64,000 nt of DNA, taken from assembly GCA_965200535.1 (NCBI GenBank), contig CBDAUF010000002.1, forward strand, positions 1 through 64,000, written 5' to 3'. Positions 39,547 to 48,282 of this stretch are shown here, one piece after another. The notes below the pieces were generated by a model. That model was given only the letters and a program-made list of their open reading frames with translations, was not told the origin of the DNA and did no database searches. The translations under genes were made by a program, and so were the position numbers. Source of the stretch: MPNO01 sp965200535. GTDB taxonomy: Bacteria > Pseudomonadota > Alphaproteobacteria > MPNO01. Every line of letters begins with the position of its first letter. Positions within the stretch are counted from its first letter, which is position 1.

Positions 39547-42066
39547 ATGTCCGCCACCGGGCCGCGCGCTTCTGTCACCGCCGTCCTCGGCCCGACCAAC
39601 ACCGGCAAGACGCATTTCGCGATCGAGAGGCTGCTCGCCCATGCGAGCGGCATGATCGGCTTCCCGCTCCGGCTGCTGGCGCGCGAGAACTACGACCGGG
39701 TGGTCCGCCTCAGGGGCGCGCGCGACGTCGCCCTGATCACCGGCGAGGAGAAGATCGTGCCGGCGCGGGCGCGCTATTTCCTGTGCACCGCCGAGGCGAT
39801 GCCGCTGGAGCGCGAGACCGACTTCCTCGCCGTCGACGAGATCCAGATGTGCGCCGACGCCGGACGCGGCCATGTGTTCACCGACCGGCTGCTCCGCGCC
39901 CGCGGCAGGGTGGAAACCATGTTCCTCGGCGCCGACACCATGCGCCCGCTGATCCGCAGGCTGGTGCCGGAGGCGGAATTCGTCGGCCGGCCGCGGCTGT
40001 CGCGCCTCTCCTACGCCGGCAGCAGGAAGCTCACCCGCCTGCCGCCGCGCAGCGCGGTGGTCGCGTTTTCCGCCGCCCGGGTCTACGGGATCGCCGAACT
40101 GCTGCGGCGCCAGCGCGGCGGCGCGGCGATCGTCCTCGGCGCACTCAGCCCGCGCACCCGCAACGCCCAGGTCGAGATGTACCAGGCCGGCGAGGTCGAC
40201 TTCCTGGTCGCCACCGACGCCATCGGCATGGGGCTCAACATGCGGCTCGACCATGTCGCGTTCTTCGAGCGCATGAAATTCGACGGCAGGATCCGCCGCC
40301 GGCTCGACGTGTCCGAACTCGGCCAGATCGCCGGGCGCGCCGGGCGCTACATGAACGACGGCACGTTCGGCACCGAGGCCGGCCTCGGCGCGCTCGAGCC
40401 GGAAACCGTGGAGGCCGTCGAGACCCACGCCTTCAGACCGCTGACCGCGCTCCAGTGGCGCAATCCGGTACTCGATTTCCGCTCGCCGCGGGCGCTCCTG
40501 AACAGCCTCGATACGCGCCCGCCCCGCAGCGAACTGGTGCGCGGGCGCGAGGCCGACGACCGGCGCGCGGTCGCCGCCCTGCTCGGCGATCCGGCGGTCC
40601 GCCGCCGCGCCGCCAGCCGGGATACGCTCCGGCTGCTGTGGGAGGTCTGCCAGATCCCCGACTACCGCAAGACCATGGCGGAGGAGCACGCCCGCCTGCT
40701 GGCCACCGTGTTCCGCCATCTCACGGCGCCGGCGGGACGGCTGCCGGCCGACTGGATCGCCGGCCAACTCGCCGGCCTCGACCGGACCGAGGGCGAGATC
40801 GACACCCTGACCGCGCGCATCGCCCATGTGCGGACCTGGACCTACATCGCCCATCGCGGCGACTGGGTGGACGACAGCGGCGCCTGGCAGGCGCGCGCGC
40901 GTTCGATCGAGGACCGCCTGTCCGATGCGCTGCACGACCGGCTCACCCAGCGCTTCGTCGACCGCCGCGCGGCGCTTCTCAACCGGGCCCGCGGACGGCC
41001 CTCGCACGGCGCCGCGATAGGCGCGGACGGCACGGTGCGGCTCGCCGGCGAAACGGTCGGGCGGATCGAGGGGCTCAGGTTCATCGCCTGGGCCGACGGC
41101 AACGGCAGCGCTCCGGGCGGTCATGCGGACCGCGGGGCGATGGCCGCGGTGGGGCCGGTCCTGCGCCGCCGGCTCCGCGAGGCCGCCGCCCGCCTCGCCG
41201 ATGATGCGGACGAGGCGTTTGCCCTCCGGGACGACGGCTCGATCCACTGGCGCGGCGCCGCGGTCGCCCGCCTTGCCGCCGGGGCCGCGCCGCTCGAACC
41301 GCGCGCCGCGCTCAGGGCCGACGACGGGCCGGGCAGGGATCTGGCGGCGCGGGCCGAGGGGCGGATCGAGGGCTGGCTCGCCGGGTATCTGGCGCGGCGG
41401 CTGGCGCCGCTCTTCGCGCTCCGCAACGCCGCCTTCCAGGGCGCCGCCCGCGGCCTCGCCTACCAGCTCGTCGAGGCGCTCGGCTCGGTGCCGCGCCGTT
41501 CGGTGCGCTCGCTGGCGGCCGACCTCGCGCCTGCCGACCGGCGGCGCATGCGCGCGCTCGGCGTGCGCTTCGGGATGGAGACGGTCTATCTGCCGGCGCT
41601 GATAAAACCGCGCTCGGCGCGGCTCCGCGCGCTGCTCTGGTCGGTCCACGGCGGCCATCCGGTCCGCCCGGCGCCGGCCCCCGGCCTGTGCTCGCTGGCG
41701 CCCGAGGCGGACGTCGATCCCTCGTTCTATGCCGCTTGCGGTTATCGCGTCATCGGCGGACGGGCGATCCGCGTCGACATGCTCGACCGCCTTGCCGTCG
41801 CCCTCGCCAGGGCGGCGCGCGCCGGGCCGGTCGCGCTTACCGCCGGAATGCTCTCGCCCGTCGGGCTGACCGCCGAACAGGCGGGGCCGGTGCTCGCCGA
41901 CCTCGGCTACCGGCCGGACGGGGACGGCGGCGGCGCGCGCTACGTCCGGGCCGGACGCGGGGGCGCGGGCGCGCGCGAGGCGCGGCGCCCCGGGCGCAAG
42001 AGACGGCGGGCCGGCGATGCCGCCTCGCCGTTCGCCGGGCTCCGCGAACTGACGAGGACAGCATGA
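39547..42066 (+). CDS. Suv3-like DExH RNA helicase
   Basis: The 839-residue protein belongs to the alphaproteobacterial group related to the mitochondrial RNA helicase Suv3, which unwinds RNA for degradation. It has Walker A GPTNTGKT at residues 15-22, the DEIQ box near 97 (AVDEIQMCAD), LGALSPRTRNAQV, VATDAIGMGLNM and the motif VI QIAGRAGR near 259. A long C-terminal half follows with a basic tail rich in Arg and Lys. Its stop overlaps the S4-domain gene by 4 bp. The bacterial partner nuclease is not obvious here. Confidence 0.9.
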   Translation: MSATGPRASVTAVLGPTNTGKTHFAIERLLAHASGMIGFPLRLLARENYDRVVRLRGARDVALITGEEKIVPARARYFLCTAEAMPLERETDFLAVDEIQMCADAGRGHVFTDRLLRARGRVETMFLGADTMRPLIRRLVPEAEFVGRPRLSRLSYAGSRKLTRLPPRSAVVAFSAARVYGIAELLRRQRGGAAIVLGALSPRTRNAQVEMYQAGEVDFLVATDAIGMGLNMRLDHVAFFERMKFDGRIRRRLDVSELGQIAGRAGRYMNDGTFGTEAGLGALEPETVEAVETHAFRPLTALQWRNPVLDFRSPRALLNSLDTRPPRSELVRGREADDRRAVAALLGDPAVRRRAASRDTLRLLWEVCQIPDYRKTMAEEHARLLATVFRHLTAPAGRLPADWIAGQLAGLDRTEGEIDTLTARIAHVRTWTYIAHRGDWVDDSGAWQARARSIEDRLSDALHDRLTQRFVDRRAALLNRARGRPSHGAAIGADGTVRLAGETVGRIEGLRFIAWADGNGSAPGGHADRGAMAAVGPVLRRRLREAAARLADDADEAFALRDDGSIHWRGAAVARLAAGAAPLEPRAALRADDGPGRDLAARAEGRIEGWLAGYLARRLAPLFALRNAAFQGAARGLAYQLVEALGSVPRRSVRSLAADLAPADRRRMRALGVRFGMETVYLPALIKPRSARLRALLWSVHGGHPVRPAPAPGLCSLAPEADVDPSFYAACGYRVIGGRAIRVDMLDRLAVALARAARAGPVALTAGMLSPVGLTAEQAGPVLADLGYRPDGDGGGARYVRAGRGGAGAREARRPGRKRRRAGDAASPFAGLRELTRTA

Positions 42067-42401
42067 CCGACGACGCCATCCGGGTGGACAAGTGGCTCTG
42101 GCACGCCCGTCTGTTCAAGAGCCGGACCCAGGCGAGCCGGCTGTGCCGGCAAGGCCGCATCCGGGTGGAAGGGCGGGTGATCGCCAAGGCCGATCACCGG
42201 GTGGCGCCGGGCAATGTGCTGACCGTCCCGACGGCGCGCGAGATCAGGGTGGTGCGGGTGCTGGCGGTGGGCGCGCGGCGCGGCCCGGCGGCCAAGGCGC
42301 GGCTGCTCTACGAGACGATCCCGCCGGACGGCGGCCTTGCAGGCGCCGAGGCCGGAGCGGGCGCGCCGCCGCCGCGGCCGCCGCCGGGGGCAGGGCCGTG
42401 A
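42063..42401 (+). CDS. S4-domain RNA-binding protein (HslR-like)
   Basis: The 112-residue protein has an S4 RNA-binding domain: RVDKWLWHARLFKSRTQAS, CRQGRIRVEG, then VAPGNVLTV. HslR in E. coli is a heat-shock protein that binds free 50S subunits carrying nascent chains. The Pro/Gly/Ala-rich C-terminal 20 residues look disordered. It is translationally coupled to the helicase (ATGA overlap) and to the TerB gene (GTGA overlap). Confidence 0.92.
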   Translation: MTDDAIRVDKWLWHARLFKSRTQASRLCRQGRIRVEGRVIAKADHRVAPGNVLTVPTAREIRVVRVLAVGARRGPAAKARLLYETIPPDGGLAGAEAGAGAPPPRPPPGAGP

Positions 42402-42910
42402 TCGACCGGATCAGGGAACTGTTCGCCGGGCGCGGCGGCGCCGCGCAGCCCGCGGCCGGGGCGCATGCGCACGATGCGCTCCAGGTTGCCGCCGCGGCGC
42501 TGCTGGTCAACGCCGCCTCGGTCGACGACAGCTTCGACGAGGTCGAGCGGCAACGCATCCTCGCCATCTTGCCGGAACGCTTTTCGCTCACCGCCGACGA
42601 GGCCGGGACTCTCCTGGCGGCCGCGCAGGACAAGGCGGAGGGGTCGGCGCAGCTCCTCGGCTTCACCCGCACGGTGAAGGACAACTACTCCTACGAGGAG
42701 CGCGTTGCGCTGGTCGAGATGCTGTGGGAGGTCGTGCTCGCCGACGGCCGGCTCGATGCGCACGAGGCGCAGTTCATGCGCCGCATCGGCGGGCTGCTCT
42801 ACGTCACCGACCGCGACCGGGCGCTTGCCCGGCGCAGGGCGGCCGCGCGGCTGGACCGCGGGGGCGGCGGGCAGCGGTCCGCGACGACAAACGCGCAGAA
42901 CGCCGGTTGA
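42398..42910 (+). CDS. TerB-family protein
   Basis: This 170-residue helical protein matches the TerB family named for tellurite resistance. It shows two acidic helical repeats with putative metal-binding residues (NAASVDDSFDEVERQRIL and VVLADGRLDAHEAQFMRRIG). GTG 42398 overlaps the preceding stop. TerB in this alphaproteobacterial helicase-S4-TerB-fdxA-carD string is a housekeeping form with no other ter genes nearby, so tellurite resistance should not be assumed. Confidence 0.88.
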   Translation: MIDRIRELFAGRGGAAQPAAGAHAHDALQVAAAALLVNAASVDDSFDEVERQRILAILPERFSLTADEAGTLLAAAQDKAEGSAQLLGFTRTVKDNYSYEERVALVEMLWEVVLADGRLDAHEAQFMRRIGGLLYVTDRDRALARRRAAARLDRGGGGQRSATTNAQNAG

Positions 42911-42988
42911 CAAGAACGGCGGTACTACTAGGTTCCGTGTCGCGGCAAGGGCGGCGCGCCGGCCAACGGGATCGGGAGCAGGGGAACC

Positions 42989-43327
42989 ATGACTTACATC
43001 GTCAACGAAATGTGCATCAAGTGCAAGTTCATGGATTGCGTGGAAGTCTGCCCCGTGGACTGCTTCTACGAGGGCGAGAACATGCTCGTCATCCATCCCG
43101 ACGAATGCATCGATTGCGGCGTGTGCGAACCGGAATGCCCGGTCGAGGCGATCCGCCCCGATACCGACGACGGTGCCGAGGAGTGGGTCGAGGTCAACCG
43201 CAAGTATGCCGACGCGTGGCCCAACATCACCCGCAAGGGCGAGCCCCTCGAGGACGCCGACGACTGGCGCGAGGCACAGAACAAGTTCGCCGAGCACTTC
43301 TCGGAGAACCCGGGCGAGGGGACCTGA
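42989..43327 (+). CDS. fdxA: Ferredoxin FdxA (7Fe type)
   Basis: The 112-residue electron carrier has an N-terminal Cys set CIKCKFMDCVEVCPVDC and a second set CIDCGVCEPECP, the pattern of seven-iron ferredoxins with one [3Fe-4S] and one [4Fe-4S] cluster. The acidic C-terminal extension (EEWVEVNRKYADAWPNI) is typical of FdxA. GGGAGCAGGGG lies upstream. carD follows 56 bp later, a conserved alphaproteobacterial linkage. Confidence 0.95.
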   Translation: MTYIVNEMCIKCKFMDCVEVCPVDCFYEGENMLVIHPDECIDCGVCEPECPVEAIRPDTDDGAEEWVEVNRKYADAWPNITRKGEPLEDADDWREAQNKFAEHFSENPGEGT

Positions 43328-43383
43328 CCGCTCCGGACAGGCGGCCGACAGCCGCCCCGGTTCGATGAGGTAGAGACCGGACG

Positions 43384-43884
43384 ATGGCAACCAAACGGGC
43401 CTTTGCGGAAGGCGACTATGTCGTCTATCCGACGCACGGCGTGGGCCGGGTGCTCGGCATCGAGGACCGCGAGGTCGCCGGGTTCGACCTCAAGCTGTTC
43501 GTGATCTCCTTCGAGTCCGACAAGATGACGCTGCGCGTGCCGGTGGACAAGGTCAAGAACTCGGGGCTGCGCAAGATCAGTTCGCGCGCCAAGATGAAGG
43601 CGGCGATGACGACGCTGAAGGGCCGCGCGCGCGGCAAGCGCACCATGTGGTCGCGCCGCGCGCAGGAATACGACGCCAAGATCAACAGCGGCGACCCGGA
43701 GGCCATCGCCGAGGTGGTCCGCGACCTGTATCGGGCCGCCGGACAGCCGGACCCGTCCTATTCCGAGCGCCAGATGTACGAGGCGGCGGTCGAACGGCTG
43801 GCGCAGGAGTTGGCGCTGGTCGAGAAGATCGACCGGGATGCGGCGGTGGAGAGGCTCGAAGGCGTTCTCGCCAAGCCGTTGTGA
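43384..43884 (+). CDS. carD: CarD family transcriptional regulator
   Basis: CarD/CdnL proteins bind the RNA polymerase beta subunit and the upstream edge of the promoter bubble and stabilise open complexes, notably at rRNA promoters. The 166-residue protein has the RNAP-interaction domain (AFAEGDYVVYPTHGVGRVLGIE) and a helical DNA-binding domain with WSRRAQEYDAKINSGDP and the end LALVEKIDRDAAVERLEGVL. It follows fdxA as in many alphaproteobacteria. Confidence 0.95.
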   Translation: MATKRAFAEGDYVVYPTHGVGRVLGIEDREVAGFDLKLFVISFESDKMTLRVPVDKVKNSGLRKISSRAKMKAAMTTLKGRARGKRTMWSRRAQEYDAKINSGDPEAIAEVVRDLYRAAGQPDPSYSERQMYEAAVERLAQELALVEKIDRDAAVERLEGVLAKPL

Positions 43885-43935
43885 CGCCCCCCGGGGACGG
43901 GCGGCCGCGCCGGCCCGCGCACCGCGTGCGCTCCC

Positions 43936-44421
43936 GTGGCGCTTGAACGCATCGTTTCCGGCGGACAGACCGGCGTCGACCGGGGCGCGCTCGACGCCGC
44001 CCTCGAGGCCGGATTTCCCTGCGGCGGCTGGTGCCCGCGCGGCCGCCGGGCGGAGGACGGCGCGATCCCCTGCCGTTATCCGCTGCGCGAAACGTCGTCT
44101 GCCCGCTATATCGTGCGGACCCGCCGGAACGTGTGCGATTCCGACGGCACCCTGATCCTTTCCCGGGGCGCGCCGTCGGGCGGAACCCGCGCCACCCTCG
44201 CCTTCGCGCGACGCATGGCGAAGCCGTGGCTGGCGATCGACTTCGACGGTACGAACGATGCGGAAGCCGCATGCCGCATCCGCGCCTGGATCGCGGCGGA
44301 GGGAATAGCCGCCCTCAACGTCGCCGGCCCGCGCGCGAGCGCCTGTCCCGACGGCGGCGACCGGACGCGGCGGGTGATCGCTCTCGTTCTCGCGGCCGGG
44401 CCTATTCGACGACGATCTTGA
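43936..44421 (+). CDS. Putative molybdenum-carrier-like SLOG protein
   Basis: The 161-residue protein matches the MoCo_carrier family of the SLOG Rossmann superfamily: it starts with IVSGGQTGVDRGALDAALEAGFPCGGWCPRGRRAEDG and then has IPCRYPLRE, followed by TLILSRGAPSGGT. Relatives are annotated as putative molybdenum cofactor carriers, while SLOG proteins generally bind nucleotides or nucleotide-derived ligands. GTG 43936 starts the family motif directly. Its 3' end overlaps the convergent M48 protease gene by 20 bp. Function is not known in detail. Confidence 0.8.
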   Translation: MALERIVSGGQTGVDRGALDAALEAGFPCGGWCPRGRRAEDGAIPCRYPLRETSSARYIVRTRRNVCDSDGTLILSRGAPSGGTRATLAFARRMAKPWLAIDFDGTNDAEAACRIRAWIAAEGIAALNVAGPRASACPDGGDRTRRVIALVLAAGPIRRRS

Positions 44422-45895
44422 CCCTGCGTCCGGCGAGGACCGGCTCCCCCGGCTGCAGTCCGTTGAGCATGCGGAAATGCTCGACCGGCAGGTCATCGAC
44501 CGCCATCCGCCGCGCGAGGCTCTCCTGGGTGTCGCCGCGGCGGGCGGTAATCGTCGCGATCCGGCGCGGACGCCAGGCCGCGGCCTCCCCGGCGCCGACC
44601 TCCCGCAGGCTCCCCTCGATTTCGGCGACCGCGGCGTCGAGCCGTGCGCTTCCCCGGGGGAAGAGGAAAACCGCTTCGTAGAACCCGTATCTGCGCGCCC
44701 CGACAGCGAGGATCTGCATGTCCATTACGCCGGTCCGGGAGAGTTCCGGGATATGCGTCACCGCCGCCGGCATTCCGTCGATGTCGAACTCGTGGATGAG
44801 GCCGAGCGGCACCACCGGCGACCATCGTTCGTGCAGGAACCCGGCCGGCGAGCGCGCGACCCCGCTGCGGCGCAGGGTGAAGAAGATGAGGGCGTTGCCG
44901 GGTCCGGCGGCTATCACCGCCTGCGGCGTGTTGCGGAGGACGAAATCGTCGGGCACCGAGAAGCGGAAGCGCAGCGTGGGGTGGAGAAAGTGCCGGCCGC
45001 GGACGAAGCCCTGCTCGGGGCGCGCGCCGTAGATGATCCCCTCGATCTTGTCGAAATAGACGTCGCGCGCGACCATCGGATCGCGCACGGCGGATTCGGC
45101 GGCCTTCGCCTGCGCGCGTTCGATGCGGGCGATCGGGGCCGGATGGGTCGAGGTGTAGTCGAAACGGTCGACCTCGCCGGGCGGCCGGCCGGCACGTTTC
45201 GCCTGAAACCGCTCGTGCAGGCGCGTCTTTTGCAGCACGCCGGCCAGTGCGCCGGCGTCGTAACCCGCGCGCGCCAGATAGCGCAGCCCGAGATCGTCGG
45301 ACTCGAACTCGTTGTCGCGCGAGAAGCTCCGGAGATAGGCGAAGGCCCCGGCGGCGCTCAGGTCGACAACGGCCTCCCCGATACCGGCCCCCGGGGCGGC
45401 CGCTTCGGCGAGGATACCGGCGGCGAGCACACCGAGCCCCGACAGCATGGACTGGCCGCGGGCGCGCGCGTGATGCAGCGCCGTGATGTGGCCGAGTTCG
45501 TGACCGAGAACGGCGGCGAGCTCCGCCTCGCTGTTCAGGAGCGCGAGGAGACCGCGGGTGATGTAGACATACCCGCCCGGCGTCGCGAACGCGTTGACGA
45601 TACCGGAATCGATGACGGTGGAGGTGTATCCCAGATCGCGCCGTTCGGTGGTCCGGGCCAGCAACTGCCCCACCGAATCGACGTAGCGCTGAAGCTCCTC
45701 GTCGGCGAGGCGCGGCCCCAGATCCCGGAGCACCGCAGCATGCAGCCTCTGCCCCTCCGCCTTCTCCTCGGCCTCGGTGACGCCGCCGGTGAAAACCCGC
45801 TTGCCGGTCGCCGGGTTGACCGTGCATCCGCCCGGCCCGACCAGCAGGGAAGCGGCCAGGACGACGGCCAGCACGCTCCGCCATCGTTGAATCAC
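44402..45895 (-). CDS. M48 family metalloprotease lipoprotein with C-terminal LysM-like domain
   Basis: This 497-residue periplasmic zinc protease is related to BepA/YfgC and the Oma1 group, which handle envelope protein quality control. It has a signal peptide with lipobox GPGGC (Cys24), the zinc motif HELGH at 132-136, a third-ligand Glu in DNEFESDDLG, and a C-terminal segment RRGDTQESLARRM...FRMLNGLQPGEPV resembling LysM. The GTG start at 45895 overlaps the stop of the upstream nuclease-fold gene (GTGA), so the two are coupled. Confidence 0.92.
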   Translation of the reverse strand: MIQRWRSVLAVVLAASLLVGPGGCTVNPATGKRVFTGGVTEAEEKAEGQRLHAAVLRDLGPRLADEELQRYVDSVGQLLARTTERRDLGYTSTVIDSGIVNAFATPGGYVYITRGLLALLNSEAELAAVLGHELGHITALHHARARGQSMLSGLGVLAAGILAEAAAPGAGIGEAVVDLSAAGAFAYLRSFSRDNEFESDDLGLRYLARAGYDAGALAGVLQKTRLHERFQAKRAGRPPGEVDRFDYTSTHPAPIARIERAQAKAAESAVRDPMVARDVYFDKIEGIIYGARPEQGFVRGRHFLHPTLRFRFSVPDDFVLRNTPQAVIAAGPGNALIFFTLRRSGVARSPAGFLHERWSPVVPLGLIHEFDIDGMPAAVTHIPELSRTGVMDMQILAVGARRYGFYEAVFLFPRGSARLDAAVAEIEGSLREVGAGEAAAWRPRRIATITARRGDTQESLARRMAVDDLPVEHFRMLNGLQPGEPVLAGRRVKIVVE

Positions 45896-46689
45896 TCGAC
45901 TATCTCCAGTTGTTCCGGATGGTTCAATTCAATCATAGGTCCATTCCGCCACTTGAGCCAGCCCCTTGCCCGCAGCCTGCGCCCGGCGAGCGCAGCGATA
46001 TCGATGCCGGCGCGGGAGAAGCGGCGGCGATATTTGCGCACGACCGAGATCGTGAAATCGCTGCGCCAGTCGGCGCCGAAATTGAGATAGGACCTGCCGC
46101 GGACCACCGCCGCATCGAGAACCAGGCCCTCGACGATCTGGAAGGTGCCGATGGCCCGCACCGTCTCCTCCGGGGCGAGGATGCGGTAGTAGCGCAGCCG
46201 CCAGATCCCGCGGCGGGCGGCGCGCGCTTCGCGCTCCAGCGCCAGCATCCGGCCCACCCGCGCCCGGTTGTCCGGGAAGGAATAGACCCGGGCGAGGCCG
46301 CGGCGCAGCATCTCGCCCTGCAGCCATAGGGCGGGCCGGCCGGCCGCCTTCTCGCGTTCGACGTGGGCGAGCAGGCGGCGGTGGCGGTCCACCCGGCGTC
46401 CGCCGTAGACCAGCCTGACGCGCGCGCCGCGGGTCAGCGCCTCGAGCGCGCTCCTGGCCTCGGCGGCGAGCGGCCAGTCGCGAAATCCGGTCCGGCCGAG
46501 CGCCAGCTTGGGCGCCTGGATGCCGGTCAGGCGCACCTCGGGGCCGCCCCGCAGCTTCACCGTGTCGCCGTCGATCACGGCCTCCACGACTCCCCGGCGC
46601 GGCAGCTCCGCAGCCGCCGGCGGGCACAGCAAGAACGCCGCCCCCGCCGCCGCGAGAACCGCCGGCGCCGCACGTTGCCACGCCGCCAG
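45892..46689 (-). CDS. Thermonuclease-fold (SNase-like) secreted protein
   Basis: The ~265-residue product has a hydrophobic export signal (AAPAVLAAAGAAFLLCPPAAA) and a staphylococcal-nuclease fold: VIDGDTVKL, VRLTGIQAPK and DRHRRLLAHVE. In S. aureus nuclease the catalytic Glu follows the Pro equivalent to the one in APK; here that position is Lys, so phosphodiesterase activity is doubtful. No ATG, GTG or TTG precedes the signal peptide in this frame; CTG 46689 is a provisional start. The C-terminal ~100 residues (VEGLVLDAAVVRGRSYLNFG) form an extra domain. It is coupled to the M48 gene. Confidence 0.72.
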   Translation of the reverse strand: MAAWQRAAPAVLAAAGAAFLLCPPAAAELPRRGVVEAVIDGDTVKLRGGPEVRLTGIQAPKLALGRTGFRDWPLAAEARSALEALTRGARVRLVYGGRRVDRHRRLLAHVEREKAAGRPALWLQGEMLRRGLARVYSFPDNRARVGRMLALEREARAARRGIWRLRYYRILAPEETVRAIGTFQIVEGLVLDAAVVRGRSYLNFGADWRSDFTISVVRKYRRRFSRAGIDIAALAGRRLRARGWLKWRNGPMIELNHPEQLEIVE

Positions 46690-46737
46690 GCGCCGGTAGA
46701 ATGCGCCGCGCGGCCGGACCGGACGCGGAAACCGCAG

Positions 46738-47700
46738 ATGGCGCGCGAACAGCTTTATCCCCCCATCCAGCCCCACGACTGCGGACGGCTCGCCGTCGAT
46801 GCGGTGCACAGCCTGTACTGGGAAGTCTCGGGAAATCCAGAGGGGACTCCGGTCGTCTTCCTGCACGGCGGTCCGGGGGCGGGGGCGGTCGCGGCGCACA
46901 GGCGGTTCTTCGACCCGGCGCATTACCGCATCGTGATCTTCGACCAGCGCGGCGCCGGGCGTTCCACACCGGTCGGGGAGCTTCGCGACAACACCACCGC
47001 ACATCTCGTTTCCGATATGGAGCAGATTCGCGCGCTGCTCAACATCGACCGATGGCTGCTGTTCGGCGGTTCGTGGGGCAGCACGCTGGCGCTGGCCTAT
47101 GCCGAGGCCCATCCGGAACGCGTCCTCGGCCTCGTCCTGCGCGGCATCTTCCTCGGCGGCGCGGCGGAGATCCGCTGGTTCCTTTACGGCATGCGCACGG
47201 TCTTCCCCGAGGCGTGGGAGGAGCTGACCGCGCCGCTCGACGAGGAGGAACGGTCGGATATCCTCGCCGCCTACCACCGCCGCCTGACGAGCGGCGACCC
47301 GGCGGCGGTGCAGCCCGCCGCCCGCGCCTGGGCGCGCTACGAGGGCGCCTGTTCCACCCTGCTTCCGAGCCCGGAGACGGTCGCCGCTTTCGGCGAGGAT
47401 TCGATGGCAGTGGGGCTCGCGCGGATCGAGACCCACTATTTCGTCAACGGCGTCTTCCTCGACCCCGGCGCGCTGCTTGCCGGCGTCGGGCGCATCCGCC
47501 GCCTGCCGGGCGTCATCGTCCAGGGCCGCTACGATATGGTCTGCCCCATCGTCACCGCCGATGCGCTCCACCGCGCGTGGCCGGAGGCGGAGTATGTCGT
47601 CGTCCCCGATTCCGGCCATTCCGCCATGGATCCCGGCGTTCGCGCCGCCCTGGTCCGCGCCACCGAACGTTTCAAGACCCTCCCCGGCCGGCGGTCGTGA
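46738..47700 (+). CDS. pip: Proline iminopeptidase
   Basis: This 320-residue alpha/beta-hydrolase removes N-terminal proline from peptides. It has the oxyanion-hole segment VVFLHGGPGAG, the nucleophile elbow GGSWGS, GRYDMVCP and the catalytic His in DSGHSAMDPG, all typical of the S33 family. FDQRGAGRSTP is also characteristic. It begins just outside the divergent nuclease-fold gene. The next gene follows after 28 bp with a strong ribosome site. Confidence 0.94.
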   Translation: MAREQLYPPIQPHDCGRLAVDAVHSLYWEVSGNPEGTPVVFLHGGPGAGAVAAHRRFFDPAHYRIVIFDQRGAGRSTPVGELRDNTTAHLVSDMEQIRALLNIDRWLLFGGSWGSTLALAYAEAHPERVLGLVLRGIFLGGAAEIRWFLYGMRTVFPEAWEELTAPLDEEERSDILAAYHRRLTSGDPAAVQPAARAWARYEGACSTLLPSPETVAAFGEDSMAVGLARIETHYFVNGVFLDPGALLAGVGRIRRLPGVIVQGRYDMVCPIVTADALHRAWPEAEYVVVPDSGHSAMDPGVRAALVRATERFKTLPGRRS

Positions 47701-47728
47701 CGGGGCGGCCGAACAAGGAGGAAAGAAA

Positions 47729-48163
47729 ATGTCATCGGCGACCCGAATTACGCTCGAACGGCTGGAAAACGCGTCGGTTTCGGAGGACGGCGGGAGCGTT
47801 TCCTTCACCGTCCGCGATCCTTCCGGATCGGGCGCCGAGATCGTTTGCCGCGCCGACGATCTCGAACGGTTCGTCGCCTACCTCGCCGGGCTCGGCGCGC
47901 GGGCGGCGGTGCGGCGCCCCGACGTGACCCCGCGCTTCTTCGGCAACACCGATCGGGTGCTCGCCGAACCGATGGAGACCTCCGATATCGGCCTCGCGCG
48001 CGGGCTCGAGGACGGTGCGGTGATCCTGGTCGCGCGCCTGTTCGGCTTCGATCTCGGTTTCACCGTCACCCGGCCGCAACTCGCCGCGCTCCATCGGGAG
48101 ATCGAGCGCACGATGCCGCGTGCGGCCCTGGCCCCCGCCGACCACCATCACCACGATCATTAG
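47729..48163 (+). CDS. Hypothetical protein with His-rich tail
   Basis: The 144-residue protein was not recognised. It is predicted soluble, with an N-terminal beta-rich part (ITLERLENASVSEDGGSVSFTVRD) and helices after residue ~45, and ends in DHHHHDH, a likely metal-binding tail. The ribosome site AAGGAGG is unusually strong for this window, which suggests high expression. It lies directly after pip on the same strand. A role in divalent metal binding is only a guess from the tail. Confidence 0.7.
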   Translation: MSSATRITLERLENASVSEDGGSVSFTVRDPSGSGAEIVCRADDLERFVAYLAGLGARAAVRRPDVTPRFFGNTDRVLAEPMETSDIGLARGLEDGAVILVARLFGFDLGFTVTRPQLAALHREIERTMPRAALAPADHHHHDH

Positions 48164-48282
48164 CCCGCATTTCCCCCGCGGCCACGGTCCGCGCGCCGTC
48201 CCCGGGGCCAAGCAGGGCGGCGGTGCGCGGCAACGGTCGTCGAAGCGGTCGTTCCCGCGGCCTTCGCGCCCGCCATCGCCGG

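Noticed and set aside
42398..42910. Tellurite resistance
   Set aside because: TerB alone in a conserved helicase-to-carD string does not imply a ter operon.
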